This document shows, piece after piece, positions 43,127-53,397 of a stretch of 64,000 bases of DNA. Position 1 is the first letter of the stretch. The number at the start of each line of letters is the position of its first letter. Position numbers and translations under genes: made by a program. The notes below the pieces were generated by a model. That model searched no databases. It had not been told where the DNA came from and saw nothing but the letters and a program-made list of their open reading frames with translations. The DNA is taken from contig NZ_BAABHJ010000002.1 in assembly GCF_039542035.1 (NCBI RefSeq), forward strand, positions 558,001 to 622,000, in the 5' to 3' direction. This DNA comes from Actinoallomurus liliacearum. GTDB taxonomy: Bacteria > Actinomycetota > Actinomycetes > Streptosporangiales > Streptosporangiaceae.

Positions 43127-45582
43127 ATGGAACGACGGACGTTCCTCACCCGCGGCCTCACCGTCACCGGGGGCGTGGCCGCGGCCGGAATCGGCGGACG
43201 GCCCGCCGACGCGGACACCCGGGACCGCGTGCGGGTCCTGCGGACGGTGGAGGCCGCCTCGGCGGGCGGGCACTACACGCCGAACCGCGCGCCGCTGCGG
43301 CCGGCGCCCTTCCTGAAGCTGCCGCCGGGGAGCGTGCGGCCGAAGGGATGGCTGCGGCGCCAGCTCGACCTGCAGGTCGAAGGGCTGAACGGGCGCATGC
43401 CCGAGGTCTCGGACTACCTGGTCTACGACACGAACGGGTGGGTCGACCCCGCGAAGGGAGGCTGGGAGGAGCTCCCGTACTGGCTGCGCGGCTTCACCGA
43501 CCTCGGCCTCGTCACCGGCGACGAGCGCGTGCGGAGCCTGACCCGCCGGTGGGTGGACGGCATCCTGGCCGCGCAGACGGCCGACGGCTGGTTCGGCCCG
43601 GCCGCCCTGCGCACCTCCCTGGAGGGCGGCCCGGACTTCTGGCCGCACATGCCCGTCCTCGACGCGCTCCGCTCGTACGCCGAGGCGACCGGCGACGAGC
43701 GGATCACACCGTTCCTCATGCGGTACTTCGACTTCCAGAACCGGCAGCCCGCCGAGGTCTTCCGGCGCGGCTGGGGCGCGTACCGCTGGGGCGACACGAT
43801 CGACAGCGTCTACTGGGCCTACAACCGGACCGGGGACGACCGGCTCCTCGACCTCGTCCGCAAGATCCACGCCGGTTCCGCCGACTACGTCACCGGCCTG
43901 CCGACCCCGCACAACGTGAACCTCGCCCAGGGGTTCCGCGAGCCCGCGCAGTACGGCGTGCTGGCCGGCGACCCGGCGCTGCGCGCGGCGACCTACCGGG
44001 ACTACGACACGGTGATGGGCACGTACGGCCAGTTCCCCGGCGGCGGGTTCGCCGGCGACGAGAACTGCCGACCGTACTTCACCGACCCGCGGCAGGGCCT
44101 GGAGACCTGTGGGTTCGTCGAGCTCATGCACAGCTTCGAGCTGCTGACCCGGATCACCGGGGACCCGGTGTGGGCCGACCGCTGCGAGGACATCGCCGTC
44201 AACTCGCTGCCCGCCGCCTTCGACCCCGCGCAGCGCGGCACGCACTACATCACCAGCGCCAACGGCGTTCAGCTCGACGACATCGCCAAGACCCACGGCC
44301 AGTTCGACAACGACTTCGCGATGCAGGCGTACATGCCGGGCGTGCACAACTACCGCTGCTGCCCGCACAACTACGGCATGGGCTGGCCGTACTACGCCGA
44401 GGAGCTGTGGCCGGCGACGTACGACGCCGGCTGTGCGCCTCGATGTACGCCGCGTCCGAGGTGACGGCGAAGGTCGGCGGCGACGGTACGACCGTCACCG
44501 TGACCGAGGAGACCGGGTACCCGTTCGATGAGAGCGTGACGCTGCGGATCTCCACGCCGCGTCCCGTCGAGTTCCCGCTCTACCTGCGCGTGCCGCGCTG
44601 GTGCGAGCAGCCCGCGCTGCGGGTGAACGGTTCTCCCGTTCCCCTGCGGGCGGCGCCGCCGTGCTACGTCGTCGTCACCCGTACCTGGCGGCACGGGGAC
44701 CGGGTCGAGCTCCGTCTCCCCATGCGCGCCACCACCCGTACCTGGGAGAAGAACCACGGGGCGGTCTCCGTGGAATACGGCCCGCTCACCTTCTCCCTCG
44801 CCATCGAGGAGAACTGGCGGCGGTTCGCCGGCACGACGACATGGCCGGAGTACGAGGTCACCGCCGGCTCCCCGTGGAACTACGGCCTCGACGGACGGTC
44901 GTTCAGCCTGCGGCGGCGACCGGCGCGCGGGAACCCGTTCACCCGGCGGGGAGCGCCCCTCGAGATCCGGGCGCGGGCCCGCCGCATCCCCAACTGGCGG
45001 ACCGACGACGAGAACGTCGTCCGGCCGCTGCAGGACGGCCCTGTCCGGTCGGACGAACGCGCGGAGACCGTCACGCTCATCCCCATGGGCGCCGCGCGGC
45101 TCCGCATCACCGCGTTCCCCGTCATCGGGCACGGCGCGGACGCCCGGGACTGGCGGCTCGTGCCGGTCGCCAGTGCCTCCCACCTGTGGCAGGGGGACAC
45201 GACGGAGGCGCTGTGCGACGGGATCGAACCGGCGTCCTCCGGCGACGAGTCGATCCCGCGGTTCACCTGGTGGGACCACCGCGGCGGCGTCGAGTGGGTC
45301 CAGTACGACTACCCGGAGCCGATCACGGCCGCGGCCACCGCCGTGTACTGGTTCGACGACACCGGCCACGGGCAGTGCCGCGTCCCGGTGTCGTGGCGGC
45401 TGCTGTACCGCGACGGCGACACGTGGACGCCGGTCGAGAACCCGTCCGCGTACGGGACGGCGCGCGACACGTACAACCGCACGACCTTCACTCCGGTACG
45501 GGCGACCGCGTTCCGGCTGGAGGCCCGGCTCGGCGACGGTGTGTCGGGCGGCATCCTCGAATGGAGGATCGACCAGGTCTGA
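43127..45582 (+). pseudogene. GH127-type beta-L-arabinofuranosidase, frameshifted
   Basis: One GH127 (DUF1680) enzyme of about 818 residues is split over two frames. The first part, from ATG 43127 with AGAAGGAGA upstream, has a TAT signal (ERRTFLTRGL) and most of the (alpha/alpha) barrel. It includes GLETCGFVELM (general acid/zinc Glu-Cys region) and YRCCPHNYGMGWP (zinc cysteines, one the nucleophile). Coding shifts by one base at 44430-44431: DAG should continue LCASMYAAS, which it does in the next frame. The second frame gives the beta-sandwich domains and a C-terminal discoidin-like region to the stop at 45580-45582. One base is missing before a CTG. All catalytic residues precede the break, so a sequence error is as likely as true loss. 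Confidence 0.8.
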
Positions 45583-45591
45583 AGGAACAGG

Positions 45592-47118
45592 TCAGCGCTC
45601 CGCCGGCGGCGCGCCGCCGGCGGAGGCCATGGCCGTGATGATGCGCTCCTCGGTGATCTCCAGGCCGGTCAGCTCGGCCGCGACGGCGCCGTCGCGCAAC
45701 ACCACGACGCGGTCGCAGCCGGACACCAGCTCCTCGAGGTCGGAGGAGATCAGCAGGATGGCCAGGCCGGCGACGGCCAGCTCGTCCAGCAGGTCCCGCA
45801 ACTGCGCCTTGGCGCCCACGTCGATGCCGCGCGTCGGCTCGTCCAGCAGCAGCACCTTCGGCTGCATCGCCAGCCAGCGGGCGAGGAGGACCTTCTGCTG
45901 GTTGCCGCTGGACAGCTCGGCGACCTTCTGCAGCGGCGACGTCGCCTTGATGCGCAGGCGGCGCATGAAGGTCTCCACGACCCGGTCGATCCGCGCGCCC
46001 GACACGAGGCCGAAGCGGGACAGCCGCGGCAGCGCGGCCAGCGCGATGTTGTCGCGGACGGACAGCGACGGGATGATCCCCTCGGTGGCGCGGTTCTCCG
46101 GCAGGAGACCGACACCCGCCCGGATCGCACCGGCGATCGAGCGCCGCCGCAGCGGCGCGCCCGCCACCGTGACCTGGCCGGCGTCCAGCGTCAGCGCGCC
46201 CGCGATGGCCTTGGCGGTCTCCGAGCGGCCGGCCCCCAGCAGGCCGCCCAGCCCCAGCACCTCGCCCTCCCGGAGCTCCAGCGAGACGTCGGCCAGCGCG
46301 TGCCGGCGCGTGAGCCCGGTGGCGCGAAGGTACGGCGGATCGGCCGGTGCCTCGGCGGCGGACTCGGGCGGGTCGGGCGACACCTGCGGGAGCCGCCGCC
46401 CGAGCATGATCGACACCAGCGTGCGCCGCTCGAGACCCGCGAACGGCCCGCTGTGCACCACCCGGCCACCGCGCAGCACGGTCAGCCGGTCGCCGAGCCG
46501 GTACAGCTCGTCGAGCCGGTGGCTGACGTACAGCACCGCCCGGCCCTGTTCGCGCTGTTCGGCCACCACCCGGGACAGAGTCTCGATCTGCGGCGGCTCC
46601 ATCTCCGCGGTCGGCTCGTCGAGGACGAGGACCTCGGCGCCGGCCGTCACCGCCCGGGCCAGGGCGACGAGCGTGCGGGCGCCGGGGTCCAGCGTCGCCA
46701 GCGGCCGGCGGACGTCGACCCGCAGCCCGTGACCGGCGAGGACGCCGGCGGCCTCGTCGTTCATCCGCGCGACGTCGATCAGGCCGAGCCGGCCCCTCGG
46801 CTCGGCGCCGGCGAACAGGTTGCGGGCGATGCTCAGCGACGGGATGAGCGCGCTGTCCTGGTGCACCGCCATGACGCCGGCGCGGCGGGCGTCCAGCGGG
46901 CTGCCGAAGCGGACCCGCTCGCCGTCTCGGCGCAGCCGTCCGGCGTCGGGCCGGTACACCCCCGACAGGATCTTGACGAGCGTGGACTTGCCCACGCCGT
47001 TCTCCCCGGTCAGCGCGTGCACCTCGCCGCGCGCCAGCGTGAGTGAGACATGGTCGAGAGCGACCGTGCCGGGGAACATCTTGAGGATCCCGGCCGCCTC
47101 AAGGGCTCTGTCGGTCAC
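45592..47118 (-). CDS. Second sugar ABC ATPase (RbsA type), no permease beside it
   Basis: A 508-residue double-domain ATPase resembling the one at 37552. The first Walker A is GENGVGKST (about 42) and Walker B VLVLDEPTAEME; the region before it reads LDPGARTLVALARA, less conserved than the usual LSVAQQQ signature. The second domain has GLGGLLGAGRSET and ELSSGNQQK. GGGAGG six bases before GTG 47118 fixes the start; a longer frame upstream is spurious. No permease or binding protein follows. It may serve the importer at 35583-40291 as an alternative motor, or be the remnant of a second importer. It lies downstream of the DeoR gene, same strand. Confidence 0.85.
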   Translation of the reverse strand: MTDRALEAAGILKMFPGTVALDHVSLTLARGEVHALTGENGVGKSTLVKILSGVYRPDAGRLRRDGERVRFGSPLDARRAGVMAVHQDSALIPSLSIARNLFAGAEPRGRLGLIDVARMNDEAAGVLAGHGLRVDVRRPLATLDPGARTLVALARAVTAGAEVLVLDEPTAEMEPPQIETLSRVVAEQREQGRAVLYVSHRLDELYRLGDRLTVLRGGRVVHSGPFAGLERRTLVSIMLGRRLPQVSPDPPESAAEAPADPPYLRATGLTRRHALADVSLELREGEVLGLGGLLGAGRSETAKAIAGALTLDAGQVTVAGAPLRRRSIAGAIRAGVGLLPENRATEGIIPSLSVRDNIALAALPRLSRFGLVSGARIDRVVETFMRRLRIKATSPLQKVAELSSGNQQKVLLARWLAMQPKVLLLDEPTRGIDVGAKAQLRDLLDELAVAGLAILLISSDLEELVSGCDRVVVLRDGAVAAELTGLEITEERIITAMASAGGAPPAER

Positions 47119-47239
47119 GACGCACCTCCCGGTAACGCGCCGGTGTATCGCAGGTAATACCACGCCGCGGCCGTCCGCCACCAGGGATGCCGGACACGGA
47201 CGATACGGCCGAGGGCGTGGAAGGGAGATCCGAGGGCCG

Positions 47240-48046
47240 TCAGAGACGGGCGACGTGGATCCGCACGCCCCGCGCGCTCAGCTCGTGAAGCTCCTCCGGC
47301 GAGGCGTCCTCTCCGGTGACGAGGTGGTCGATGCGCTCGGGCGGCACGGTCTGCACCATCGTGTCCACCCCGACCTTGGTGTGGTCGGCGAGCACCACGA
47401 CCTCCTCCCCCGCCTCGGCGAGCGCCCGGTCGGTGCCCGCGACCTGCATGTTCGGGGTCGACAGGCCGCGCTCGGCGGTCAGCCCGTTGCCGGAGATGAA
47501 CACCCGGCGCATCCGCAGCCCGGCCAGCGACCGCTCCGCCGCGCTGCCGATCAGTGCCTGCACCGGACCACGCAGCGTGCCCCCGGTCACCACGACCTCG
47601 ATGCGCGGCGAGCCGGCGAGGGTCTGGGCGACCAAGAGCGAGTTGGTGACCACCGTGAGGTCGGTGTGGCCGGTCAGCCGCTGCGCGAGCGCGTGTGTCG
47701 TGGTGCCGGGGCCGATGGCGATCGCGTCACCGTCCTCGACCAGGGCCGCCGCCAGATCGGCGATCGCGGCCTTCTCGTCGCCGGCGACCTGGGCCTTCTG
47801 CAGGTAGGTCGGTTCGCGAGAGAGCTCGCCGGGCAGGGAGGCCCCGCCGTGGTGGCGGTCCAGCAGGCCGTCGGCCTCGAGCGCGCGTACGTCACGGCGC
47901 ACCGTCACCTCGGACGACTGGACGGCCTCCGCCAGCTGACGCAGCGACAGCGTGCCGTTCGCCCGCAGCAGTTCGAGGATGCGCTTACGGCGCTCGGCGG
48001 CGAACACCGGCTTGCGACCGTCCGACGGCCCTGGGACGTCGCTCAC
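47240..48046 (-). CDS. DeoR-family transcriptional regulator
   Basis: A 268-residue sugar-phosphate-responsive repressor. The HTH is at about 18-70 (RRKRILELLRANGTLSLRQL, then SSEVTVRRDVRALEADGLL) and the DeoRC sensor domain (isomerase-like fold) at about 90-250, with IAIGPGTTTHALAQRL, VVTNSLLVAQTL and VVVTGGTLRG. GGGGGGA lies just before GTG 48046, and family similarity begins shortly after. It likely controls the adjacent ABC ATPase and perhaps the arabinose/galactose genes, with a sugar phosphate as inducer. The next leftward gene starts 121 bp downstream. Confidence 0.88.
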   Translation of the reverse strand: MSDVPGPSDGRKPVFAAERRKRILELLRANGTLSLRQLAEAVQSSEVTVRRDVRALEADGLLDRHHGGASLPGELSREPTYLQKAQVAGDEKAAIADLAAALVEDGDAIAIGPGTTTHALAQRLTGHTDLTVVTNSLLVAQTLAGSPRIEVVVTGGTLRGPVQALIGSAAERSLAGLRMRRVFISGNGLTAERGLSTPNMQVAGTDRALAEAGEEVVVLADHTKVGVDTMVQTVPPERIDHLVTGEDASPEELHELSARGVRIHVARL

Positions 48047-48126
48047 GGTCCCCCCTGAAGGCGAAAACTCCCACTCTCTGAGATCGTAGCCACCCGCCGG
48101 GCCGACGGCGCACCCGATCAGCGAGT

Positions 48127-48145
48127 CGGCGGTGGCGGACCGCCG
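48127..48145 (-). terminator. Weak hairpin after ureD
   Basis: CGGCGGT (48127-48133) and its complement (48139-48145) form a 7-bp GC stem 66 bp beyond the ureD stop. It is the only candidate end for the urease transcript. Confidence 0.3.
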
Positions 48146-48210
48146 CCGCGACCGGCTCCCGAGCACGGCTCCGCGTGCCTTCGCTTCGAGGTTCCCGGCT
48201 CGGCGGGTGA

Positions 48211-48963
48211 TCACGAGGAGATCCGGCGGCGGCCCGCCGTCAGGCGTTCCCGCAGCCGTACGGCGTCGGCGGCCAGGGCCGTCACCAGGACGCCCGGCCC
48301 GGCGAGCGGCAGGACGGCCAGCCCCTCCTCGGCGTAGGGATCGGCGGTGGCGCGGGTGACCAGCAGGGTTCCGACGGCCCGCGCGTCGCCGAGCACGGCG
48401 CCGCTCGGCGCGTCCTCGTCGATCCGCAGCTCGTGGCGGAGCAGCGGCGTCCCGCCGACCGTGACGTCGAACCGGCCGGTATAGCGGCCCGGCGCCTCGC
48501 CGTGGCGGCCAAGGATGATCTCCTCTCGCCACACCAGGTCCGCGCCCTCGGCCAAGGTCGCCTCCGCCAGCGCGCGGTGGTCGCAGCCGGCCGCCGCGAT
48601 CACGGGTTCGGGAGTGAAGGCGAGCCGGCCCCCGGCCGCGACGTCGGCCCGTACGACGAGGCGCGAGGCACCGGCACCCCGCCGTCCCGGCAGGACGAGC
48701 GTCGCCGCGGCCGAGCGCACGTCCAGCCGCGCGCCCGGCCCGACCTCGACGGTCAGCTCGAGGTCGTCGCCGCCGAGCGGTCCCGCGCCCGCGCCGACGA
48801 GATAGACGGCCCCGTCGGACTCGCGCAGCGCCAGCGGGCCGTCCGACCGCAGCCGCGTGATCCGCGTCCGCCCGCCGGGACCGCGCTCGGCGCGCACCGC
48901 CGCCCGCGCCGTGAAGCCGGTGCCGGTCGCGGCGGCGTACGAGGGCGCGCGGACGGAGGTCAC
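48211..48963 (-). CDS. ureD: Urease accessory protein UreD
   Basis: A 250-residue UreD/UreH-type chaperone that binds apo-urease with UreF and UreG so that nickel can be inserted. Typical features: VYLVGAGAGPLGGDDLELTVEVGPGARL, SAAATLVLPG, and ALAEATLAEGADLVWREEIILGRHGE. It is on the divergent side of the family, as actinobacterial UreD usually is. The GTG at 48963 overlaps the ureG stop (GTGA). It is the last gene of the urease operon. Confidence 0.88.
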   Translation of the reverse strand: MTSVRAPSYAAATGTGFTARAAVRAERGPGGRTRITRLRSDGPLALRESDGAVYLVGAGAGPLGGDDLELTVEVGPGARLDVRSAAATLVLPGRRGAGASRLVVRADVAAGGRLAFTPEPVIAAAGCDHRALAEATLAEGADLVWREEIILGRHGEAPGRYTGRFDVTVGGTPLLRHELRIDEDAPSGAVLGDARAVGTLLVTRATADPYAEEGLAVLPLAGPGVLVTALAADAVRLRERLTAGRRRISS

Positions 48964-49613
48964 GCGGCGGCGTGCTCGGCGAGGGCGGCGCGCACCCAGC
49001 CGAGGACCTCGGGGACGTCCGGGCGTTCCCGCAGCGAGGTGAAGGCGATGGGCAGCCCGTCCCGTACGCGCTCGGCGTCGCGCGCCATGACGGTCAGGTC
49101 GGCGCCGACCAACGCCGCGAGGTCGGTCTTGTTGATCACCAGCAGGTCCGCGGTGGTGACGCCCGGACCGCCCTTGCGGGGGACCTTGTCGCCGCCGGAC
49201 ACGTCGAGGACGAAGATCTGCCGGTCGACCAGCCCGCGGCTGAACGTCGCGGTGAGGTTGTCGCCGCCGCTCTCCACGATGACGAGGTCGAGCGGGCCGT
49301 GCCGGTCCTCCAGGGCCTCGACGGCGTCCAGGTTCGCGGAGATGTCGTCGCGGATCGCGGTGTGCGGGCAGCAGCCGGTGCGGACCGCCGCGATCCGGTC
49401 GTCGTCGAGCACGGCGTTCCGGCGCAGGAAGTCGGCGTCCTCGGTCGTGTAGATGTCGTTCGTGACGACGGCCAGCGCGGCCTCCTCGTGGAGCAGCCGG
49501 CACAGCGCGGCGACCAGGGCGGTCTTGCCGCTGCCGACCGGGCCGCCGATGCCGACCCGCAGGGCCCGGTGGGGGCGCGGCTCGTGCGGGTCGTGGCCGT
49601 GGTGGAGTCCCAA
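48960..49613 (-). CDS. ureG: Urease accessory GTPase UreG
   Basis: A 217-residue SIMIBI-class GTPase that drives nickel insertion into urease. P-loop GIGGPVGSGKTALVAAL (about 22), NDIYTTEDADFL (about 52), the metal motif TGCCPHTAIRDD (a CPH-type site, about 79), ESGGDNLTATFSRGL (about 114) and NKTDL (about 161) are standard. The N-terminus is short and histidine-rich (LHHGHDPHEPRPH), giving five histidines in the first 15 residues. The start is TTG at 49613 with GGAGGAA correctly spaced; no ATG or GTG fits. It overlaps ureD and lies 15 bp after ureF. Confidence 0.93.
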   Translation of the reverse strand: MGLHHGHDPHEPRPHRALRVGIGGPVGSGKTALVAALCRLLHEEAALAVVTNDIYTTEDADFLRRNAVLDDDRIAAVRTGCCPHTAIRDDISANLDAVEALEDRHGPLDLVIVESGGDNLTATFSRGLVDRQIFVLDVSGGDKVPRKGGPGVTTADLLVINKTDLAALVGADLTVMARDAERVRDGLPIAFTSLRERPDVPEVLGWVRAALAEHAAA

Positions 49614-49628
49614 GGGTTCCTCCGATCG

Positions 49629-50380
49629 TCAGGATTCGAACAGGCGGAGGTCGGCGCGGTCGTGCAGTTCGGCGAACACGTCCAGGGCCGGTGCGGAGAC
49701 CGCCGGCAGATCGCCGACGCGGACGGACTCGGCCGCCTCCGCGGCCACGTGGTCGACGTGCGCGGTCAGGCCCGCCAGGACGCGGTGCACCCCGAGGGGG
49801 TCCAGCCCGAGCAGGCGGACCGCCGCCGAGGCGGGCCCGGTCACCGAGCCGTACGCCGCGATCTGCGCCGCCCGTACCGGAGCACCACCCGCGGCGGCGA
49901 CCGCGGCGCCCAGGACGATCGGCTGGTGCGGACCGCCGGCCGCCCCGGTCAGGAGGTCGAGGACGGAGCCGGGCCACAGGCCGCGGGCGACGCGCAGGAG
50001 CGCCCGCCCCTGCGCCCGCGACGCCCGCCGCTGCGCGGGCGCCGGCGTACGCGCGTCCGCCTCGGCGTCGAGCCGGACCCAGCCGGCCCACGCCGCCGTA
50101 CGAGCCCGCGCGCCGGGTCGTACGGGAACGGCATCGCCCGGGGGCCCATCGCCCTCGGATCCGGCGCACTCGTGCGCGTAGGCGCAGGCGGCCGCCGCCA
50201 GGCCGGCCATGACGAGTCCCGTGGTGGCGAGCCGGCCGCGCAGGAAGGCGGCGAGCGTGGCCAGGTCGTGGACGACGCCGGTCGCGGCGGCCGTCTCGAG
50301 GCCGCCGGAGTGCGCGTGCCCGCCGGCGGGCAGCCGCGAGTCGGCGAGCAGCAGCAGCGCGGCGTCCATCGGCGCGTCCA

Positions 50381-50381
<1 letters not shown>
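49629..50381 (-). CDS. ureF: Urease accessory protein UreF
   Basis: A 250-residue all-helical UreF, the GTPase-regulating partner of UreG and UreD. It begins with the family motif ALLLLADSRLPAGGHAHSGGLE and contains GRALLRVARGLWP and GSVTGPASAAVRLLGLDP. The ATG at 50381 overlaps the ureC stop (ATGA). The central region has an alanine/arginine-rich insertion (about 85-120) that is common in high-GC versions. Confidence 0.88.
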
Positions 50382-52070
<1,689 letters not shown>

Positions 52071-52078
<8 letters not shown>

Positions 52079-52373
52079 GGCGCAGCCCCGGTACGACCGC
52101 GCGTCCCGCGAGCGGCACCAGCGACACCTCACGCGTGACACCCGGTTCGAACCGCACGGCGGTGCCGGCCGGTATGTCGAGCCGGTGGCCGCGCGCGGCC
52201 TCCCGGTCGAACGCGAGCGCGTCGTTGGCCTGCGCGAAGTGATAGTGCGAGCCGACCTGCACCGGGCGGTCGCCGGTGTTGACGACCGTGACGGTCCGTC
52301 GCGTACGGCCGGGGTTCAGGCGTACGGGGCCGTCCCCGGCAACGATCTCGCCCGGCACGATTCCGGAGCTCAT
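52071..52373 (-). CDS. ureB: Urease subunit beta UreB
   Basis: A 100-residue beta subunit. It starts with the family motif GIVPGEIVAGDGPVRLNPGR and contains VGSHYHFAQANDALAFDRE and the C-terminal VSLVPLAGRAVVPGL. It packs against UreC in the trimer. Separate ureA and ureB genes are the bacterial three-subunit form. It lies 19 bp after ureA. Confidence 0.95.
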
Positions 52374-52392
52374 CGCGTCCCCTTCGCCGACG

Positions 52393-52695
52393 TCACGGGA
52401 TCGGCCGGTGGACGGTGACGAGCTTGGTGCCGTCGGGGAAGGTCGCCTCGACCTGCACGGAGTCGAGCATCTCCGGGATGCCGTCCAGGACGTCCTCGCG
52501 GGTGAGCACCGTACGTCCCGCCTCCATCAGCTCGGCGACGGTACACCCGTCGCGGGCGCCCTCTAGCACGTACGAGGCGATGACCGCGGTGGCCTCGGGA
52601 TGGTTGAGCCGCAGGCCGCGGGCGCGCCGGTCGCGGGCGAGCCCGGCCGCCACGTGGATGAGCAGCCGCTCCCGCTCATGTGGAGTGATCAGCAC
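52393..52695 (-). CDS. ureA: Urease subunit gamma UreA
   Basis: A 100-residue gamma subunit beginning LITPHERERLLIHVAAGLAR, with LNHPEATAVIASYVLEGARDG and VEATFPDGTKLVTVHRPI. The start is GTG at 52695, with GGAG about a dozen bases upstream. It opens the operon ureABCFGD; there is no ureE gene. The upstream gap of 158 bp must hold the promoter, shared back to back with the rightward gene at 52854. Confidence 0.95.
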   Translation of the reverse strand: MLITPHERERLLIHVAAGLARDRRARGLRLNHPEATAVIASYVLEGARDGCTVAELMEAGRTVLTREDVLDGIPEMLDSVQVEATFPDGTKLVTVHRPIP

Positions 52696-52853
52696 ATACG
52701 GACGCTAACTCCGCCCGGAGCCGCTGGGAACGGGCCGGTCATCGATGTAACAGGAACTTCACAGGAATCGGAGGCGGACCATACGACGTGGCGCCGGAAC
52801 CCGGCGACGCGGCCACGTTCTCGGGGCCGCCGCGTTCGCTACGCTGGCCGATC

Positions 52854-53348
52854 ATGTACGACGTTTCCAGGATGGCCGGTTTCTATGCCGCCCACGGCAT
52901 CTGGAGCGTGTCCGGCGGCGACACGTTGATTCCCCTGCTGGGCCACGCGGACGCAGCCGGCGGTAAAGGCATGAACCGCCTTATGGCCGACGATATCGCC
53001 GACGCCGCGAAGGCCGGCCAGGAAGCGCTGGAAGCGGGCCGGCCTGACTGGGTCCGCGCGGTATTCGTCGCGGACGCCTACCTCAACCTCGACGGGAGAC
53101 GGGTCGACGCGCTGGTCGTCGACGCCGTCGAGTACCTCCCGGCCCGGCGGTCGATGAAGATGGCCGTGCCCTACCGGCCGCAATCGGCTCCGCAGGGCTT
53201 CGCGGTGTACCGGCCGAAATTCATCGAGGTCACGGATGTCGTGGAACCGGACTACGCCGGATTGGCCGATGCCTTCTTCGCCGGCGTCGACTCCCACGAG
53301 CAGGCGGCGGCCGTTTGGAACGCACATCTCCTCGATGAATCCGTCTGA
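52854..53348 (+). CDS. Conserved-type hypothetical protein
   Basis: A 164-residue soluble protein starting MYDVSRMAGFYAAHGIWSVS. It is acidic with alternating helix and strand, without signal peptide or cysteines, and has a WVRAVFVADAYLNLDGRRVDAL stretch that looks like a folded core. I recognise no domain family. ATG 52854 is preceded by TACGCT about a dozen bases upstream, so the message may be leaderless; a longer frame to 52788 has no ribosome site. It is divergent from urease and 49 bp before the beta-glucuronidase, with which it may be co-transcribed. Confidence 0.6.
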   Translation: MYDVSRMAGFYAAHGIWSVSGGDTLIPLLGHADAAGGKGMNRLMADDIADAAKAGQEALEAGRPDWVRAVFVADAYLNLDGRRVDALVVDAVEYLPARRSMKMAVPYRPQSAPQGFAVYRPKFIEVTDVVEPDYAGLADAFFAGVDSHEQAAAVWNAHLLDESV

Positions 53349-53397
53349 CAGTCGATAGACGAGGATCCCGGCCCTTCTCACCCACCCGGAGGCTCCC

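Noticed and set aside
40555..43218. An 887-codon minus-strand frame opposite the GH2-LamG gene
   Set aside because: Same reasoning: it is a shadow of a well-supported gene, with biased composition and no domain.
52747..52762. GTAAC and TTCAC blocks upstream of ureA as a GlnR nitrogen-control box
   Set aside because: Only one block matches the consensus on either strand and the partner block is too different. A genome-trained GlnR matrix would be needed.
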